This document shows positions 37,449 to 48,837 of a stretch of 64,000 nt of DNA, in pieces. The stretch comes from Escherichia whittamii (GTDB lineage Bacteria > Pseudomonadota > Gammaproteobacteria > Enterobacterales > Enterobacteriaceae): positions 1 through 64,000 of the forward strand of contig NZ_JACSQI010000002.1 in the NCBI RefSeq assembly GCF_014836715.1. The letters run 5' to 3'. How positions within the stretch are numbered: position 1 is the stretch's first letter; each line of letters opens with the position of its first letter. Under the pieces are notes generated by a model. That model worked only from the letters and a program-made list of their open reading frames with translations. It was not told the origin of the DNA and searched no databases. The translations under genes and the position numbers were made by a program.

Positions 37449-38434
37449 TGCATATTCGTTATGGTTGGGAACTGGCACTCGCTGCGCTATTAGTCATTGA
37501 GATTGTCGCTTTTGGCGTAATTAACCCGCGGATGTTAGATCTCAACGTGTTGCTGTTCAGTACCAGTGATTTTATCTGTATTGGCATTGTCGCCCTGCCA
37601 CTGACGATGGTGATTGTCAGTGGCGGGATCGATATTTCGTTTGGTTCAACCATCGGCCTGTGCGCCATCGCATTGGGTGTATTGTTTCAAGGCGGCGTGC
37701 CGATTCCGTTGGCGATTATCCTGACGTTACTGCTCGGCGCATTGTGTGGGCTGATTAACGCCGGATTAATCATCTATACCAAAGTCAACCCGCTGGTGAT
37801 TACGCTTGGCACGCTGTATCTGTTTGCCGGAAGCGCCCTGCTGCTTTCCGGGATGGCGGGGGCGACGGGGTACGAAGGTATTGGCGGATTCCCGATGGCG
37901 TTTACTGATTTCGCTAACCTCACCGTGCTGGGCATCCCCATTCCACTGATTATCTTTCTGATATGTCTCATCGTTTTCTGGCTGTGGCTGCATAAAACCC
38001 ATGCCGGACGTAATGTGTTTTTGATTGGACAAAGTCCACGTGTGGCGCTTTATAGCGCGATTCCGGTTAACCGTACCTTATGCGCGCTCTATGCCATGAC
38101 GGGTCTGGCGTCTGCGGTCGCCGCCGTGCTGCTGGTTTCGTATTTTGGTTCTGCGCGTTCCGATCTCGGTGCGTCGTTTCTGATGCCCGCCATCACCGCC
38201 GTGGTGCTTGGTGGTGCCAATATTTATGGTGGTTCCGGTTCGATTATCGGCACCGCTATTGCAGTTTTATTAGTGGGATATTTGCAACAAGGTTTGCAAA
38301 TGGCAGGAGTGCCAAATCAGGTGTCCAGCGCCCTTTCCGGTGCGCTGCTTATCGTCGTTGTCGTTGGTCGTTCCGTTAGCCTGCATCGCCAGCAAATTAA
38401 AGAGTGGCTGGCGCGCCGGGCCAATAATCCATAG
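37448..38434 (+). CDS. lsrD: AI-2 importer permease LsrD
   Basis: 328 residues from the ATG overlapping the lsrC stop (TGATG); a GTG one codon earlier is possible. Second AI-2 permease, homologous to LsrC ([40 protein letters not shown]). Confidence 0.95.
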   Translation: MHIRYGWELALAALLVIEIVAFGVINPRMLDLNVLLFSTSDFICIGIVALPLTMVIVSGGIDISFGSTIGLCAIALGVLFQGGVPIPLAIILTLLLGALCGLINAGLIIYTKVNPLVITLGTLYLFAGSALLLSGMAGATGYEGIGGFPMAFTDFANLTVLGIPIPLIIFLICLIVFWLWLHKTHAGRNVFLIGQSPRVALYSAIPVNRTLCALYAMTGLASAVAAVLLVSYFGSARSDLGASFLMPAITAVVLGGANIYGGSGSIIGTAIAVLLVGYLQQGLQMAGVPNQVSSALSGALLIVVVVGRSVSLHRQQIKEWLARRANNP

Positions 38435-38451
38435 CCATAAAGGATATCTTC

Positions 38452-39474
38452 ATGACACTTCATCGCCTTAAGAACATCGCCTTACTTAGCGCCCTTGGCA
38501 TTGCGGCAATCTCTATAAATGCGCAGGCCGCAGAGCGTATTGCTTTTATTCCCAAACTGGTTGGTGTGGGATTTTTTACCAGTGGCGGTAATGGTGCCCA
38601 ACAAGCCGGTAAAGAGTTGGGTGTTGATGTGACCTACGACGGGCCGACAGAACCCAGTGTTTCTGGTCAGGTACAGTTGATCAATAACTTCGTCAACCAG
38701 GGGTATAACGCCATTATTGTTTCTGCCGTTTCGCCAGATGGTTTATGCCCGGCACTGAAACGTGCCATGCAGCGTGGAGTGAAAGTACTAACCTGGGATT
38801 CGGACACCAAACCGGAGTGCCGTTCTTACTACATTAACCAGGGAACACCAGCGCAGTTGGGTGGCATGTTGGTTGATATGGCGGCGCGCCAGGTGAATAA
38901 AGACAAAGCCAAAATTGCGTTTTTCTACTCCAGCCCCACCGTTACTGACCAAAACCAGTGGGTGAAAGAAGCGAAAGCGAAAATCGCCAAAGAGCATCCA
39001 GGCTGGGAAATCGTCACTACGCAGTTTGGCTATAACGATGCCACCAAGTCATTACAAACCGCCGAAGGGATATTAAAAGCCTATAGCGATCTCGACGCCA
39101 TCATTGCCCCCGATGCCAACGCCCTGCCCGCCGCCGCGCAAGCCGCTGAAAACCTGAAAAATGACAAAGTTGCAATTGTGGGATTTAGCACGCCAAACGT
39201 AATGCGCCCGTATGTAGAACGCGGCACGGTGAAAGAATTTGGCCTGTGGGATGTGGTGCAGCAAGGCAAAATTTCGGTATATGTCGCGGATGCATTATTG
39301 AAAAAAGGTGCAATGAAAACTGGCGACAAGCTGGATATTCAGGGCGTAGGTCAAGTGGAAGTCTCGCCAAATAGGGTTCAGGGCTATGACTACGAAGCGG
39401 ATGGTAATGGCATTGTACTGTTACCGGAGCGCGTGGTTTTCAATAAAGAGAATATCGGCAAATACGATTTCTGA
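38452..39474 (+). CDS. lsrB: AI-2-binding periplasmic protein LsrB
   Basis: 340 residues with a signal peptide cleaved near NAQA-AE (residue 26). The mature protein is a periplasmic binding protein that delivers AI-2 to LsrACD and also serves chemotaxis with Tsr. Motifs: [19 protein letters not shown] at the start of the mature protein; [14 protein letters not shown]. Near-identical to E. coli LsrB. Confidence 0.97.
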   Translation: MTLHRLKNIALLSALGIAAISINAQAAERIAFIPKLVGVGFFTSGGNGAQQAGKELGVDVTYDGPTEPSVSGQVQLINNFVNQGYNAIIVSAVSPDGLCPALKRAMQRGVKVLTWDSDTKPECRSYYINQGTPAQLGGMLVDMAARQVNKDKAKIAFFYSSPTVTDQNQWVKEAKAKIAKEHPGWEIVTTQFGYNDATKSLQTAEGILKAYSDLDAIIAPDANALPAAAQAAENLKNDKVAIVGFSTPNVMRPYVERGTVKEFGLWDVVQQGKISVYVADALLKKGAMKTGDKLDIQGVGQVEVSPNRVQGYDYEADGNGIVLLPERVVFNKENIGKYDF

Positions 39475-39500
39475 TGGGCATTACTTAACCGGAGTAAGTT

Positions 39501-40376
39501 ATGGCAGATTTAGATGACATTAAAGATGGTAAAGATTTTCGCACCGACCAACCGCAACAAAATATCCCTTTTACCCTCAAAGGTTGCGGTGCGCTGGACT
39601 GGGGAATGCAGTCACGCTTATCGCGGATATTTAATCCGAAAACGGGTAAAACCGTGATGCTGGCCTTTGATCATGGTTATTTTCAGGGGCCGACTACCGG
39701 GCTTGAACGTATCGATATTAATATTGCCCCGCTGTTTGAACATGCCGATGTATTGATGTGTACACGCGGTATTTTGCGCAGCGTAGTGCCTCCGGCAACC
39801 AATAAACCGGTGGTGCTACGGGCGTCAGGTGCAAACTCTATTCTGGCGGAATTAAGCAATGAGGCGGTGGCATTATCGATGGATGACGCCGTACGGCTAA
39901 ACAGTTGCGCGGTGGCGGCGCAGGTTTATATCGGCAGCGAATATGAACATCAGTCGATCAAAAATATTATTCAACTGGTCGATGCCGGAATGAAAGTGGG
40001 AATGCCGACCATGGCTGTGACTGGCGTGGGTAAAGATATGGTGCGCGATCAGCGTTATTTCTCTCTCGCGACCCGAATCGCCGCTGAAATGGGGGCGCAG
40101 ATTATTAAAACCTATTATGTCGATAAAGGTTTTGAACGGATTGTTGCTGGATGTCCGGTGCCGATTGTTATTGCTGGCGGCAAAAAATTACCGGAGCGTG
40201 AGGCGCTGGAAATGTGCTGGCAGGCTATCGATCAGGGCGCATCTGGCGTGGATATGGGACGCAATATTTTCCAGTCTGACCATCCGGTGGCAATGATGAA
40301 AGCCGTACAGGCGGTGGTTCACCATAACGAAACGGCTGATCGGGCATATGAACTCTATCTGAGTGAAAAACAGTAA
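39501..40376 (+). CDS. lsrF: 3-hydroxy-2,4-pentadione 5-phosphate thiolase LsrF
   Basis: 291 residues of the class I aldolase fold ([32 protein letters not shown] with the Schiff-base lysine region). Transfers an acetyl group from the phospho-AI-2 product to CoA, ending the signal. 26 bp after lsrB. Confidence 0.96.
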   Translation: MADLDDIKDGKDFRTDQPQQNIPFTLKGCGALDWGMQSRLSRIFNPKTGKTVMLAFDHGYFQGPTTGLERIDINIAPLFEHADVLMCTRGILRSVVPPATNKPVVLRASGANSILAELSNEAVALSMDDAVRLNSCAVAAQVYIGSEYEHQSIKNIIQLVDAGMKVGMPTMAVTGVGKDMVRDQRYFSLATRIAAEMGAQIIKTYYVDKGFERIVAGCPVPIVIAGGKKLPEREALEMCWQAIDQGASGVDMGRNIFQSDHPVAMMKAVQAVVHHNETADRAYELYLSEKQ

Positions 40377-40398
40377 CTGCGGATTAAGGAGAAGAATT

Positions 40399-40689
40399 AT
40401 GCACGTCACACTGGTTGAAATTAACGTTCATGAAGACAAGGTTGACGAGTTCATCGAAGTCTTTCGCCAGAATCATCTGGGCTCGGTACAGGAAGAAGGC
40501 AATTTGCGCTTCGATGTCTTACAGGACCCGGAAGTAAATTCGCGCTTTTATATCTACGAAGCCTATAAAGATGAAGATGCAGTGGCGTTCCATAAAACTA
40601 CGCCCCACTACAAAACCTGTGTCGAGAAACTTGAACCACTAATGACCGGGCCGCGTAAAAAACGCGTGTTCAATGGATTGATGCCGTGA
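40399..40689 (+). CDS. lsrG: Phospho-AI-2 isomerase LsrG
   Basis: 96 residues starting [18 protein letters not shown], with AAGGAGAAG upstream; a longer frame from 40363 lacks a ribosome site. A ferredoxin-like ABM-fold isomerase that converts P-DPD to 3-hydroxy-2,4-pentadione 5-phosphate for LsrF. Last gene of the lsr operon. Confidence 0.96.
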   Translation: MHVTLVEINVHEDKVDEFIEVFRQNHLGSVQEEGNLRFDVLQDPEVNSRFYIYEAYKDEDAVAFHKTTPHYKTCVEKLEPLMTGPRKKRVFNGLMP

Positions 40690-40745
40690 GGCGAATTCAT
40701 CAGATTTATCTACACTTGGGGTAACGCGCTGACGGGAGTATAAAA

Positions 40746-41504
40746 ATGTCTGACTGGAACCCCTCTTTATATCTGCACTTCGCTGCTGAACGCTCGCGTC
40801 CGGCGGTGGAGTTGCTTGCCAGAGTTCCGCTGGAGAACGCCGAATATGTTGCCGATCTGGGCTGCGGGCCTGGTAACAGCACCGCCCTTTTGCATCATCG
40901 TTGGCCGGCAGCGAAGATAACTGGCATCGATTCGTCCCCGGCGATGATTGCCGAAGCGCGCAGTGCTCTTCCGGAATGTCAATTTATGGAAGCAAACATC
41001 CGTAACTGGCAACCGGAACAGGCGCTCGATCTGATTTTCGCCAATGCTTCGCTGCAGTGGCTGCCTGACCACTACGAGCTGTTTCCTCATCTGGTTTCGT
41101 TACTTAAACTGCGTGGCGTGTTGGCGGTACAGATGCCAGATAACTGGCTGGAGCCGACCCATGTGCTAATGCGCGAAGTCGCCTGGGAGCAAAACTATCC
41201 GGATCGCGGGCGTGAACCGCTGGCAGGTGTTCATGCTTATTACGATATTCTGAGCGAAGCCGGATGCGAGGTTGATATCTGGCGAACCACTTATTATCAC
41301 CAGATGCCGTCGCATCAGGCGATTATTGACTGGGTGACCGCCACCGGATTACGCCCGTGGTTGCAGGATCTGACCGAGAGCGAACAGCAGCATTTTCTTA
41401 CTCGCTACCATCAGATGCTGGAAGAACAGTATCCACTCCAGGAGAACGGGCAGATACTGCTGGCATTTCCGCGACTGTTTATTGTTGCCCGGCGTATAGA
41501 GTAA
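40746..41504 (+). CDS. tam: Trans-aconitate 2-methyltransferase Tam
   Basis: 252 residues. SAM-binding motif [12 protein letters not shown] (about 35-46) and GIDSSPAMI. It methylates trans-aconitate, which inhibits aconitase. 56 bp after lsrG, same direction; convergent with yneE, whose stop is four bases away. Confidence 0.96.
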   Translation: MSDWNPSLYLHFAAERSRPAVELLARVPLENAEYVADLGCGPGNSTALLHHRWPAAKITGIDSSPAMIAEARSALPECQFMEANIRNWQPEQALDLIFANASLQWLPDHYELFPHLVSLLKLRGVLAVQMPDNWLEPTHVLMREVAWEQNYPDRGREPLAGVHAYYDILSEAGCEVDIWRTTYYHQMPSHQAIIDWVTATGLRPWLQDLTESEQQHFLTRYHQMLEEQYPLQENGQILLAFPRLFIVARRIE

Positions 41505-41507
41505 TTG

Positions 41508-42422
41508 TTACGTCAGTTGGTAATGGCGATCGGGAAGAATCTTCGCTGGAATTTCTGCTTCATCGTTCATCTGTAACAGGTCAATTTCAATGGCGTTGCA
41601 GATGGCATCCAGTGGTAAATCGTTATTTTCTGTACCGAACGGATCTTCAAGTTCTTCCGCGAGACAATCCAGCGAAATAAAGGTGTAGGAAATCAGCACA
41701 GAGATAAAAGGCGTCATGTAATGCAGGTCCACGACCAGCGCGAACGGCAGCATGATACAAAACAGATAAACGGTACGATGCAAAATCAGTGTGTAGGCAA
41801 AGGGAATTGGCGTATAGGCAATACGCTCGCAGCCTGCCAGAACCGCTGAAATATCATTAAGCCGCTCGTTGAGGCTAATAAACAGAATGTCCGAAAGCTG
41901 TCCATTGCGTCGCTGAACCGCCAACCACTCCCCCATTATCAACAAAATACGGTTAGCTGGAGAGTTAGAAGCCAGTACACGCTGAAGATCTTCGGCATTG
42001 AGATAATGCGCCAGCACCTCTGCCTGTGGCTGTTTACGTAACGTCATCCGTAAACAATGGGCGAAGGCGATTTGAAGTTGGGCAAACTCCTTTACGCTTG
42101 CTGAGTCTGGCAAAGTCGTTTTTACCTCACGCAATAATGACCGTGAAGCAATCATCAACTGCCCCCAAAGTTTGCGTGCTTCAACATAACGGGCATACCC
42201 CGCGTTATTACGAAAGCCCAAAAAGATGGCGATGGCGACACCCAGAATGCTGAACGGCGCGAGAGTGAATTTGATGCCCAAATGCGTGTACCAGGGCAGC
42301 ATGAAAATAACGGCGATAGAAAAGAGAAAATTGAGTAGTAAGCGTGAGGATATCTTGGATAATACTGAACCGTGCCAGACAAAAATACGGCGCAGCCAGT
42401 GTTGTTGTGGACGAACAATCAT
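41508..42422 (-). CDS. yneE: Bestrophin-family membrane protein YneE
   Basis: 304 residues from the ATG at 42422 (MIVRPQQHWLRRIFVW), the start I remember for E. coli; a further upstream start would add 22 residues. Four hydrophobic segments and RNNAGYARYVEARKLWGQL mark it as a bacterial bestrophin/UPF0187 anion or cation channel homologue. Function in E. coli unknown. Confidence 0.93.
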   Translation of the reverse strand: MIVRPQQHWLRRIFVWHGSVLSKISSRLLLNFLFSIAVIFMLPWYTHLGIKFTLAPFSILGVAIAIFLGFRNNAGYARYVEARKLWGQLMIASRSLLREVKTTLPDSASVKEFAQLQIAFAHCLRMTLRKQPQAEVLAHYLNAEDLQRVLASNSPANRILLIMGEWLAVQRRNGQLSDILFISLNERLNDISAVLAGCERIAYTPIPFAYTLILHRTVYLFCIMLPFALVVDLHYMTPFISVLISYTFISLDCLAEELEDPFGTENNDLPLDAICNAIEIDLLQMNDEAEIPAKILPDRHYQLT

Positions 42423-42649
42423 GGTTATCTTCAGGCGTGGAAAAGTCGCCCTATTAAACGTGATTGCGATCACGTTCTCAAGCATCAATTCACAAATAGC
42501 CTACAAAGCTACAACGTTTACAGGTTTGACATTTGGCACCTGGTTATGTAAAAAGCACATAGGATGTTGTAACTAATGCGTCTCGGTAAAAAACGATCGA
42601 ACACGGGTTCAGAGATTACGCCGTTATTGGCTAAGTGTACTTTGTTCAT

Positions 42650-42680
<31 letters not shown>

Positions 42681-42707
42681 AACCAATGGCCCTGCTAACT
42701 ATAAGCG

Positions 42708-43898
42708 CTAATCCGGGTAGTCGTTTTTGGTTACGGTGGTACCCGACTTATCTGCGACAAACAAAAACTCGGTTATACCGCCAGGAAAATTTTGCTTAAT
42801 CTTTAACACCTGGCTGCCGTCCCAGGTATATTCAACAGAGTCCGTGTCCCCCAGTTTTTCTATTACAAAATCCTCACCCGGCTTCAATGTGGGTACCAGA
42901 TTTTCACTGTTATAGCGCTTATACGTTTCTTCAAGGGACATTGCGGGATAAAAACAGCGTGTTTGTGAGTGATATTCATCACTGTTTTGTGGCACAGATT
43001 CACACTTCTCAATTACAGATTTAGCGGCTGTAGCCCCATCAACACGGGAATAGATAACCATCTTATCTTCATAGAAAAAGGCCAGTTTGTTACCCAAATA
43101 AATAAACTCGGGTTTGTCTATAATGCACTCGCCCGACGATGACTTCGTTGCCAGCAGTGTCAGTTCTTCCGGCATTTGTATTCCCGCAGGGGTAAAAAGT
43201 GCGGTATAGAACTCAACAGATTTAGCGCTATGGTAATAATTAATCGGTTTCTGAAAATAGGGGCTGAAAGAGAGACGACAGTCATCACTGAATCTTACTT
43301 CATTGCCCATAACTGAGATGGGTTTATCACCAAATGTTTGTTTATAAAACGATTCGGGATGCCCGGACTCCCCGTTGACAATCCCTGCAGTCACCGATTC
43401 ATACTTCCAGGATGATCTATCCAGTTTTTGAATCAGGGCATCAACACGTGGGTTTCTCTTCACCAGTCGCTGCCACTGATTCTCATCCCCATCAAACATC
43501 TTGCCCTTAACATAAAAGCCGTCGCTTTGTTTTTTCATCTCAAACTGGGGGGCTGAATAAATACATTCCTCATGCTCATCGCGATGGGTAAACAGTAACG
43601 TTGCGCCCGTATCCTGCACGACATAGTCCCCCCGACACGAATATGGAGCATGCCATGTTGTGATATCGATATTCGCCGTTGACGATACAGGATCGATTTT
43701 GATGTCCCAGGTGCGTGAAACTGTGCTGCCATCATTAAGCGTCTCCCCTTCCAGCCTCAACGTGTAGCGCCCTTCCCATTGCGGGTTGATAGAAGCAGTT
43801 TTCGGGAGTTGCGATAGAGGCTCACGCGCAGTGGCGAAAGAAGAAAAACATGGCGAGCCAAGAAGGCAGACAACACATAACAGGCGACTAAAATCCAT
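42708..43898 (-). CDS. Exported protein of unknown function between yneE and uxaB
   Basis: 396 residues with a signal peptide (LLCVVCLLGSPCFSSFATA, cleaving near residue 24), so periplasmic or surface. I do not recognise it with confidence. A beta-rich N-terminal part (WEGRYTLRLEGETLNDGS...WDIKI, about 40-70) recalls the DUF5991-like fold. At least six Cys could form disulphides (YSCRGDY, EECIYS, CRLSFS, GECIID, EKCESV, TRCFYP). K-12 has nothing here as I remember, so this is an accessory gene within core DNA, preceded by a REP. Confidence 0.75.
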   Translation of the reverse strand: MDFSRLLCVVCLLGSPCFSSFATAREPLSQLPKTASINPQWEGRYTLRLEGETLNDGSTVSRTWDIKIDPVSSTANIDITTWHAPYSCRGDYVVQDTGATLLFTHRDEHEECIYSAPQFEMKKQSDGFYVKGKMFDGDENQWQRLVKRNPRVDALIQKLDRSSWKYESVTAGIVNGESGHPESFYKQTFGDKPISVMGNEVRFSDDCRLSFSPYFQKPINYYHSAKSVEFYTALFTPAGIQMPEELTLLATKSSSGECIIDKPEFIYLGNKLAFFYEDKMVIYSRVDGATAAKSVIEKCESVPQNSDEYHSQTRCFYPAMSLEETYKRYNSENLVPTLKPGEDFVIEKLGDTDSVEYTWDGSQVLKIKQNFPGGITEFLFVADKSGTTVTKNDYPD

Positions 43899-44233
43899 TT
43901 ATTACTCCCACTTATTCCTTGTTAATTTTTTGAGGGCCGATAAATCATGAGCCCTCTGACAAGCGGGAATTCTAATTAAAATAGATCTGTTTTCACAGAA
44001 TGAAGCAGTCTGAATTTTGGTTTTGCCCTTACAGGTTGGATAAGCGTAGCACCATCTGGCAAAAAACCACATGACTTCAGGAAGTTTGCCCCCATAAGAA
44101 GCCCTTCGTTTTCAGATCGACAGCTCTTCCGTATCGCTCGGTCCGGTTGGTGATTTATGATGTTTGCTGATTGGTCAAATCACACAACCGGACTGAGTTC
44201 TCTTTAAATGATTCTACTTTTTTGCGTAGCTAT
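43899..44233. other. Gap upstream of the exported-protein gene and after uxaB
   Basis: 335 bp with no gene. A degenerate REP-like piece (GGTTGGATAAGCGTAGCACC, near 44035) lies inside. A long imperfect inverted repeat at 44137-44196 (CTCGGTCCGGTTG...; arms about 20 bp, loop about 20) is about 40 bp past uxaB and may end its transcript. Confidence 0.55.
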
Positions 44234-45685
44234 TTAGCACAACGGACGTACAGCTTCGCGCATGCCTTTTTCCAGAATGGAATCCAGGTCATTGGCAACC
44301 TGCTCTACCAGACCAGGCACTTGCGTCAGGTTCTGCTCCCAGTGATCTTTTTCTGCCAGCACAATAGCGACCAGCTCCTGGGTGTCGATGATACGCTCAC
44401 GATGCTGGCTCCAGAGTTGCTGATAACGCTCCAGCCAGTGAGCATCATCCTGTACCGGATACGTTTCACCGTTACGCTCACCGCGATAGAACGCAATCAA
44501 CGCCGCCAGGGCAAAAGTGAGGCGCGCCGGAAGTTTGCCGGTCGCCTTCTGACCTGCCAACAACTGCGGCAGAATTCGGGTACGGAACTTGGTCATACCG
44601 TTGAGCGCGATGGAAAGCAACTGATGTTTGATATACGGGTTACGGAAACGCCCGGTTACCGCACTGGCGAAAGATTCCAGTTCGTCACGCGGCAAATCCA
44701 GTACTGGAATAATCTCTTCATAGATAGCTTTTTCAACGAATGCGCAGATTTCTGCATCATTCATCGCTTCGCCTACAGTATCCAGCCCTGCCTGGAACGC
44801 CACTGGCACTAACGCCGTATGCGCACCGTTGAGGATTGCAACCTTACGCTCTTTGTATGGCTTAATATCATCGACAATCAATACATTGAGCGGATATTTG
44901 TCCAGACGTAGTTCTGATGCTAAAGATTTCGGCCCCTGAATCACAAACAGGTAAAAGTGTTCAGCGGTATCGAGGAAACCATCGTGATAACCGAGTTCTT
45001 CTTCCAGCTTCGCCACTTCATCACGCGGATAACCGGTAACGATACGGTCCACCAGCGTAGAACAGAAGCTGTTAGCCTGATCCAGCCATTGAATAAACGC
45101 CTCTGGTAGCGCCCACTCTTGTGCGTAGCGCAGAACCAGTTCACGCAGCGCATCGCCGTTATAGTCGATCAGTTCACACGGGATGATGATCCAACCTTTA
45201 TCCAGCGCACCGTTGAACTGGCTAAAACGTTCGAACAACAGGCGAGTCAGTTTTGCGGGATAGCTTACCGCTGGCGCATCATCAAATTTGTCGCCCGCAT
45301 GGTAGCTGATGCCTGCTTCGGTGGTGTTAGAGAAAACAAAGCGCATTTCCGGATTGTGCGCCAGCTTCAGGAATTCATCGTATTCACTGTAGACGCTGAT
45401 TTCACGGTTTACAGAACGAATCAGACGCGCATCGCTTACCGCTTCGCCCTTCTCATTCAGGCCACGAATAATGGTGGTATACAAACCATCCTGAGTGCTC
45501 AGTGACGGCGGGAATGAAGTTTCAATCGGACGAACAATGACCACGCCAGAATTCAGATCGGTGTGTTCATTCAGGAGATCAATTTGCCAGTCAACAAAGG
45601 CGCGCAGGAAGTTACCTTCACCAAACTGAATGATACGTTCTGGATACTGTGCACCGGGAAAATCGCGACGATTTAGTGTTTTCAC
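44234..45685 (-). CDS. uxaB: Tagaturonate reductase UxaB
   Basis: 483 residues, near-identical to E. coli UxaB ([28 protein letters not shown]). NADH-dependent reduction of D-tagaturonate to D-altronate in galacturonate catabolism, of the mannitol dehydrogenase superfamily ([18 protein letters not shown] around the catalytic Lys). Monocistronic. ExuR control is expected. Confidence 0.97.
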   Translation of the reverse strand: MKTLNRRDFPGAQYPERIIQFGEGNFLRAFVDWQIDLLNEHTDLNSGVVIVRPIETSFPPSLSTQDGLYTTIIRGLNEKGEAVSDARLIRSVNREISVYSEYDEFLKLAHNPEMRFVFSNTTEAGISYHAGDKFDDAPAVSYPAKLTRLLFERFSQFNGALDKGWIIIPCELIDYNGDALRELVLRYAQEWALPEAFIQWLDQANSFCSTLVDRIVTGYPRDEVAKLEEELGYHDGFLDTAEHFYLFVIQGPKSLASELRLDKYPLNVLIVDDIKPYKERKVAILNGAHTALVPVAFQAGLDTVGEAMNDAEICAFVEKAIYEEIIPVLDLPRDELESFASAVTGRFRNPYIKHQLLSIALNGMTKFRTRILPQLLAGQKATGKLPARLTFALAALIAFYRGERNGETYPVQDDAHWLERYQQLWSQHRERIIDTQELVAIVLAEKDHWEQNLTQVPGLVEQVANDLDSILEKGMREAVRPLC

Positions 45686-45719
45686 AATGGGTTCCCTTTT
45701 GATTAGTCATACAACCTGT

Positions 45720-45741
45720 TTGAATTGGTACGACAGGTTAG
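45720..45741 (-). promoter_or_regulatory. Probable ExuR/UxuR operator upstream of uxaB
   Basis: TTGAATTGGTACGACAGGTT lies 35-55 bp upstream of the uxaB start. It shares the ATTGGTA half of the hexuronate operators (ATTGGTATACCAAT type). Assignment rests on that half-site and the gene's known regulation. Confidence 0.45.
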
Positions 45742-45931
45742 CAAACTTTGAAATGCTGAACCCCTGTTTTGATCAACTCGCGGTGAACAATTCACAGTTT
45801 TTGGCGAAAAATGTGCTGCTGGTCAAGGTTCCGAAAAGTTAAAGCTTTTAATCATGCGTCACGGTAAGAATGTGGCATGACAAAATTGGTAGAATAAATC
45901 AGATGCCACCCCACAAAATATTACAAACCTG

Positions 45932-47350
45932 TCAGACAACTTCTTCGCCATAATGCATAGTGCTGGTACGATTTCGCCCATCTTTTTTCGAGCGATAAAG
46001 GCAAGTATCGGCTTCTACCATTAGTTTGTTGAAATCATCTATTAACGTATGAAATGTTGCACTCCCACTTCCGACACCGATACTAACCGTCAAATAAAGC
46101 GTTTTTTGTTGCCAGATAAACGGTTGTATTTCTACGCCTTTACGGATTTTTTCCGCCATCAGTAGACCATCAACAGGATTCACTGAAGGTACTGCAACAG
46201 CAAATTCTTCACCGCCCATCCGCGCCACCAGCCCCTTATCACCAACTATCTTCTGTATATGCCGGGCAAACACACTTAGAACTTTATCACCACATTCATG
46301 GCCATAGTTGTCGTTTATGCATTTGAAATAGTCGATATCAAGCAGCATCACCGTCAGATGTTGTGTCTGTTGTAGTGACGGATTTTTTAACGCTTCAAAA
46401 AGACCTGAGCGCGAGTAAACCTGGGTGAGAAAATCAAAATCGGCACGCTGAGAAACTTGTTTAACCAGCGAATTAATTGCCGCCACGCTAAAGGAAACCA
46501 TGATCGGGCAAATTGCCATGGTAGCAATCCCCAGACGAGCGGAGAACATTTGTGGGATAGAGAACGGCGAACCGACGGCGATATCTATCACCGAATTTGC
46601 CACCAGCACGATTTCCACCGCTCCAGTCAAAAAGGTCAGCAAACACGTTACCTGCGGCGTATAGCGTACCGCACACCAGATCAATGCAGGCAGTGGGAAC
46701 GCCAGACTCCCCGCCCCACCAATCACCACAGAGGCAATGACCGATACAATGAGCGCAATAAACGGCATCATCTGCTCTGCTTTAAAGCGCGGCAATACCC
46801 CAGGAATTGCCAGCGTCAGCATACAAGGAACAATTAACACACCTGTTGAGAATTGTTCACTAAACCAGTCAGCAAGCAAAGGCCAGAAATCCAGACTATC
46901 AATACTGACCGAACCAATCGCACCGACGATGGCACATAATAAAGCGGCAATCAGGCAGTAATTAAATAACCGTAGTGCACTTACTGGCTCATACTTATTT
47001 TTCCCCAGACGCTTATCCCGCATAACCAGTAAGGCGACAGTTATGATAAACATCATATTGGATAAATTGATAACCAGTGAAACCAGCCCCCATTCGGTGG
47101 TCATGGCGTCATAAACCAGCATTGCCACGTAACAGATGGCATAGTAATGCAGACGATTAAGCCAGACGTAGCGGGCAAATATCCCTGCCATCACGCCATT
47201 CAGCGGCCAGAAAAGAGAAAGTTCGTGAACCAGGCGTAGCTCTGCACCTATAAAATAGAACAGCGTCGTTAGCGCAAAAATTGCAATGCTATTACGTAGT
47301 AGATGACCATCCTGGAACAAACGGAAAGTGGATATGGAGTGTACATGCAT
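45932..47350 (-). CDS. dgcF: Diguanylate cyclase DgcF
   Basis: 472 residues. About eight to ten membrane segments form an N-terminal MASE-type sensor (1-310), followed by a GGDEF domain with catalytic GGEEF (ARMGGEEFAVA, about 399-403). Makes c-di-GMP, favouring sessile life. Longer than the 315-residue K-12 YneF annotation I remember, so this start includes the full sensor. Confidence 0.93.
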   Translation of the reverse strand: MHVHSISTFRLFQDGHLLRNSIAIFALTTLFYFIGAELRLVHELSLFWPLNGVMAGIFARYVWLNRLHYYAICYVAMLVYDAMTTEWGLVSLVINLSNMMFIITVALLVMRDKRLGKNKYEPVSALRLFNYCLIAALLCAIVGAIGSVSIDSLDFWPLLADWFSEQFSTGVLIVPCMLTLAIPGVLPRFKAEQMMPFIALIVSVIASVVIGGAGSLAFPLPALIWCAVRYTPQVTCLLTFLTGAVEIVLVANSVIDIAVGSPFSIPQMFSARLGIATMAICPIMVSFSVAAINSLVKQVSQRADFDFLTQVYSRSGLFEALKNPSLQQTQHLTVMLLDIDYFKCINDNYGHECGDKVLSVFARHIQKIVGDKGLVARMGGEEFAVAVPSVNPVDGLLMAEKIRKGVEIQPFIWQQKTLYLTVSIGVGSGSATFHTLIDDFNKLMVEADTCLYRSKKDGRNRTSTMHYGEEVV

Positions 47351-47488
47351 TAATTATCTGTCCATACAATTGCGAGTGGCAATTATCTCAACGCAATAAG
47401 TAAATTCTCATAAAGGATAGCATGTTCACTGACAGCGGCGACAAAGAAAGATATCAATCAGATGATCTTTTGGCTTTTACCATCATTC

Positions 47489-47848
47489 TCATGGCTGATT
47501 CATCTGAATAACCAGCCAGTGGTAGATAACCGTCACAATATAACGTTGTTGTTCCTCACTTAACGAAACACCCTGCGGTATGTTGTGCCACTTAGCCAGA
47601 CAGCCGCGACAACATGTTGCTGTAGCATGCTGGGCAATAAACACCGGATGCCCGCGCATGGGAGTTTGCTTGCCATCGTTCGCTGGTAAGGCCGGGGCAA
47701 GACGTTTAGCGACAAAATCCGCCGCATGTTGTTCGATAACCGGTGCACCCTTCTCCAGACAATACTGACGCTCTTTCACGCCTAAACGAAAGCGGGATCG
47801 AAATTTTGAACGAGATAAACGCGCGAAGAGTGGTTCAAGAGACTGCAT
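47489..47848 (-). CDS. yneG: DUF4186 protein YneG
   Basis: 119 residues, matches E. coli YneG. Cys/His-containing (CRGCLAKWHNIPQG). Function unknown. Its ATG overlaps the glsB stop by one base (TAATG), so it is translated with glutaminase 2. Confidence 0.92.
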   Translation of the reverse strand: MQSLEPLFARLSRSKFRSRFRLGVKERQYCLEKGAPVIEQHAADFVAKRLAPALPANDGKQTPMRGHPVFIAQHATATCCRGCLAKWHNIPQGVSLSEEQQRYIVTVIYHWLVIQMNQP

Positions 47849-48774
47849 TAGTAAACCGAGCGCCCTAATTGTTTCGTCAATTGTTCAAGTACTGCAATAC
47901 CGGCAAGAGAGTTACCTGCGTCATCCAGTTCCGGACTCCAGACTGCAATGGCCATTTCATGCGGAACGATCGCCACAATACCGCCACCAACACCAGATTT
48001 CGCCGGAAGTCCCACCCGCCAGGCAAACTCGCCTGCGTTCTGGTACATACCGCTGGTTGCCATCAGCGCGTTAATTTGTCGCGCCTGCATTGGTGTCACC
48101 ACGGGCTCATCGATATGAATAGCCTTCCCCTGGTTCGCCAGAAAGACAAACGTTCTGGCCAGCTCAACGCAGCTCATTTTTAGTGCACAGTAGTGAAAGT
48201 AGTTTTGCAGTACTGTTGTCACATCATGATGGAAATTGCCAAATGACTTCATCAGCCAGGCTATCGCCGCATTTCTCGCAGAATGTTCAAATTCGGAACG
48301 TGCTACCACCGTATCGTAGGCAATATCAGACACGCCGCTTAGTCCACGCACCACTTCCAGCATACGTTGCCGTGGGGCGCTTAATCGCCCTTGCAGCATA
48401 TCGCAGACCACCAGCGCACCTGCATTAATAAACGGATTACGCGGAATTCCCTGTTCCATTTCCAGTTGCACTAAGGAATTGAATGGCGATCCCGATGGAT
48501 CTTTGCCGACACGTTGCCAAATCTCCTCTTCGGAGTAATGACGCATTGCAACAACGAGACTGAGCACTTTGGAAATAGACTGAATTGAAAAACGCTCTTG
48601 CGCGTCTCCGGCCTGAAACAGCTGTCCGTCAACGGTACAGATAGCAATGCCCAGTCGGGAACCCTCTACCGTTGCCAGTGCCGGAATATAATCCGCGACT
48701 TTGCCCCGACCAATTAGCGGCCGTACTTGCCGCAAGATGTTTTCTAAAATTGCATTATCCATGGCGACTGCCAC
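47848..48774 (-). CDS. glsB: Glutaminase 2 GlsB
   Basis: 308 residues of the serine-dependent beta-lactamase fold: SIQSISK (catalytic Ser-x-x-Lys, about 64-70), [10 protein letters not shown], and KSGVGGG. Hydrolyses glutamine to glutamate and ammonia. Upstream hairpin at 48788-48813. Neighbour of sad in glutamate/GABA metabolism. Confidence 0.96.
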   Translation of the reverse strand: MAVAMDNAILENILRQVRPLIGRGKVADYIPALATVEGSRLGIAICTVDGQLFQAGDAQERFSIQSISKVLSLVVAMRHYSEEEIWQRVGKDPSGSPFNSLVQLEMEQGIPRNPFINAGALVVCDMLQGRLSAPRQRMLEVVRGLSGVSDIAYDTVVARSEFEHSARNAAIAWLMKSFGNFHHDVTTVLQNYFHYCALKMSCVELARTFVFLANQGKAIHIDEPVVTPMQARQINALMATSGMYQNAGEFAWRVGLPAKSGVGGGIVAIVPHEMAIAVWSPELDDAGNSLAGIAVLEQLTKQLGRSVY

Positions 48775-48787
48775 TCTCTGCTCCTTG

Positions 48788-48813
48788 CTCGCAGGTCTGA
48801 AAAGACCTGCGAG
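48788..48813 (-). terminator. Hairpin between sad and glsB
   Basis: CTCGCAGGTCT pairs perfectly with AGACCTGCGAG around GAAA, between the sad stop and glsB start. No T-run on the minus strand; terminator or attenuator. Confidence 0.6.
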
Positions 48814-48837
48814 TATAACAGAGCTAAATATGTGACG

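Noticed and set aside
44171..44812. Plus-strand open frame antisense to uxaB
   Set aside because: Shadow of a highly conserved gene; no ribosome site or family signature.
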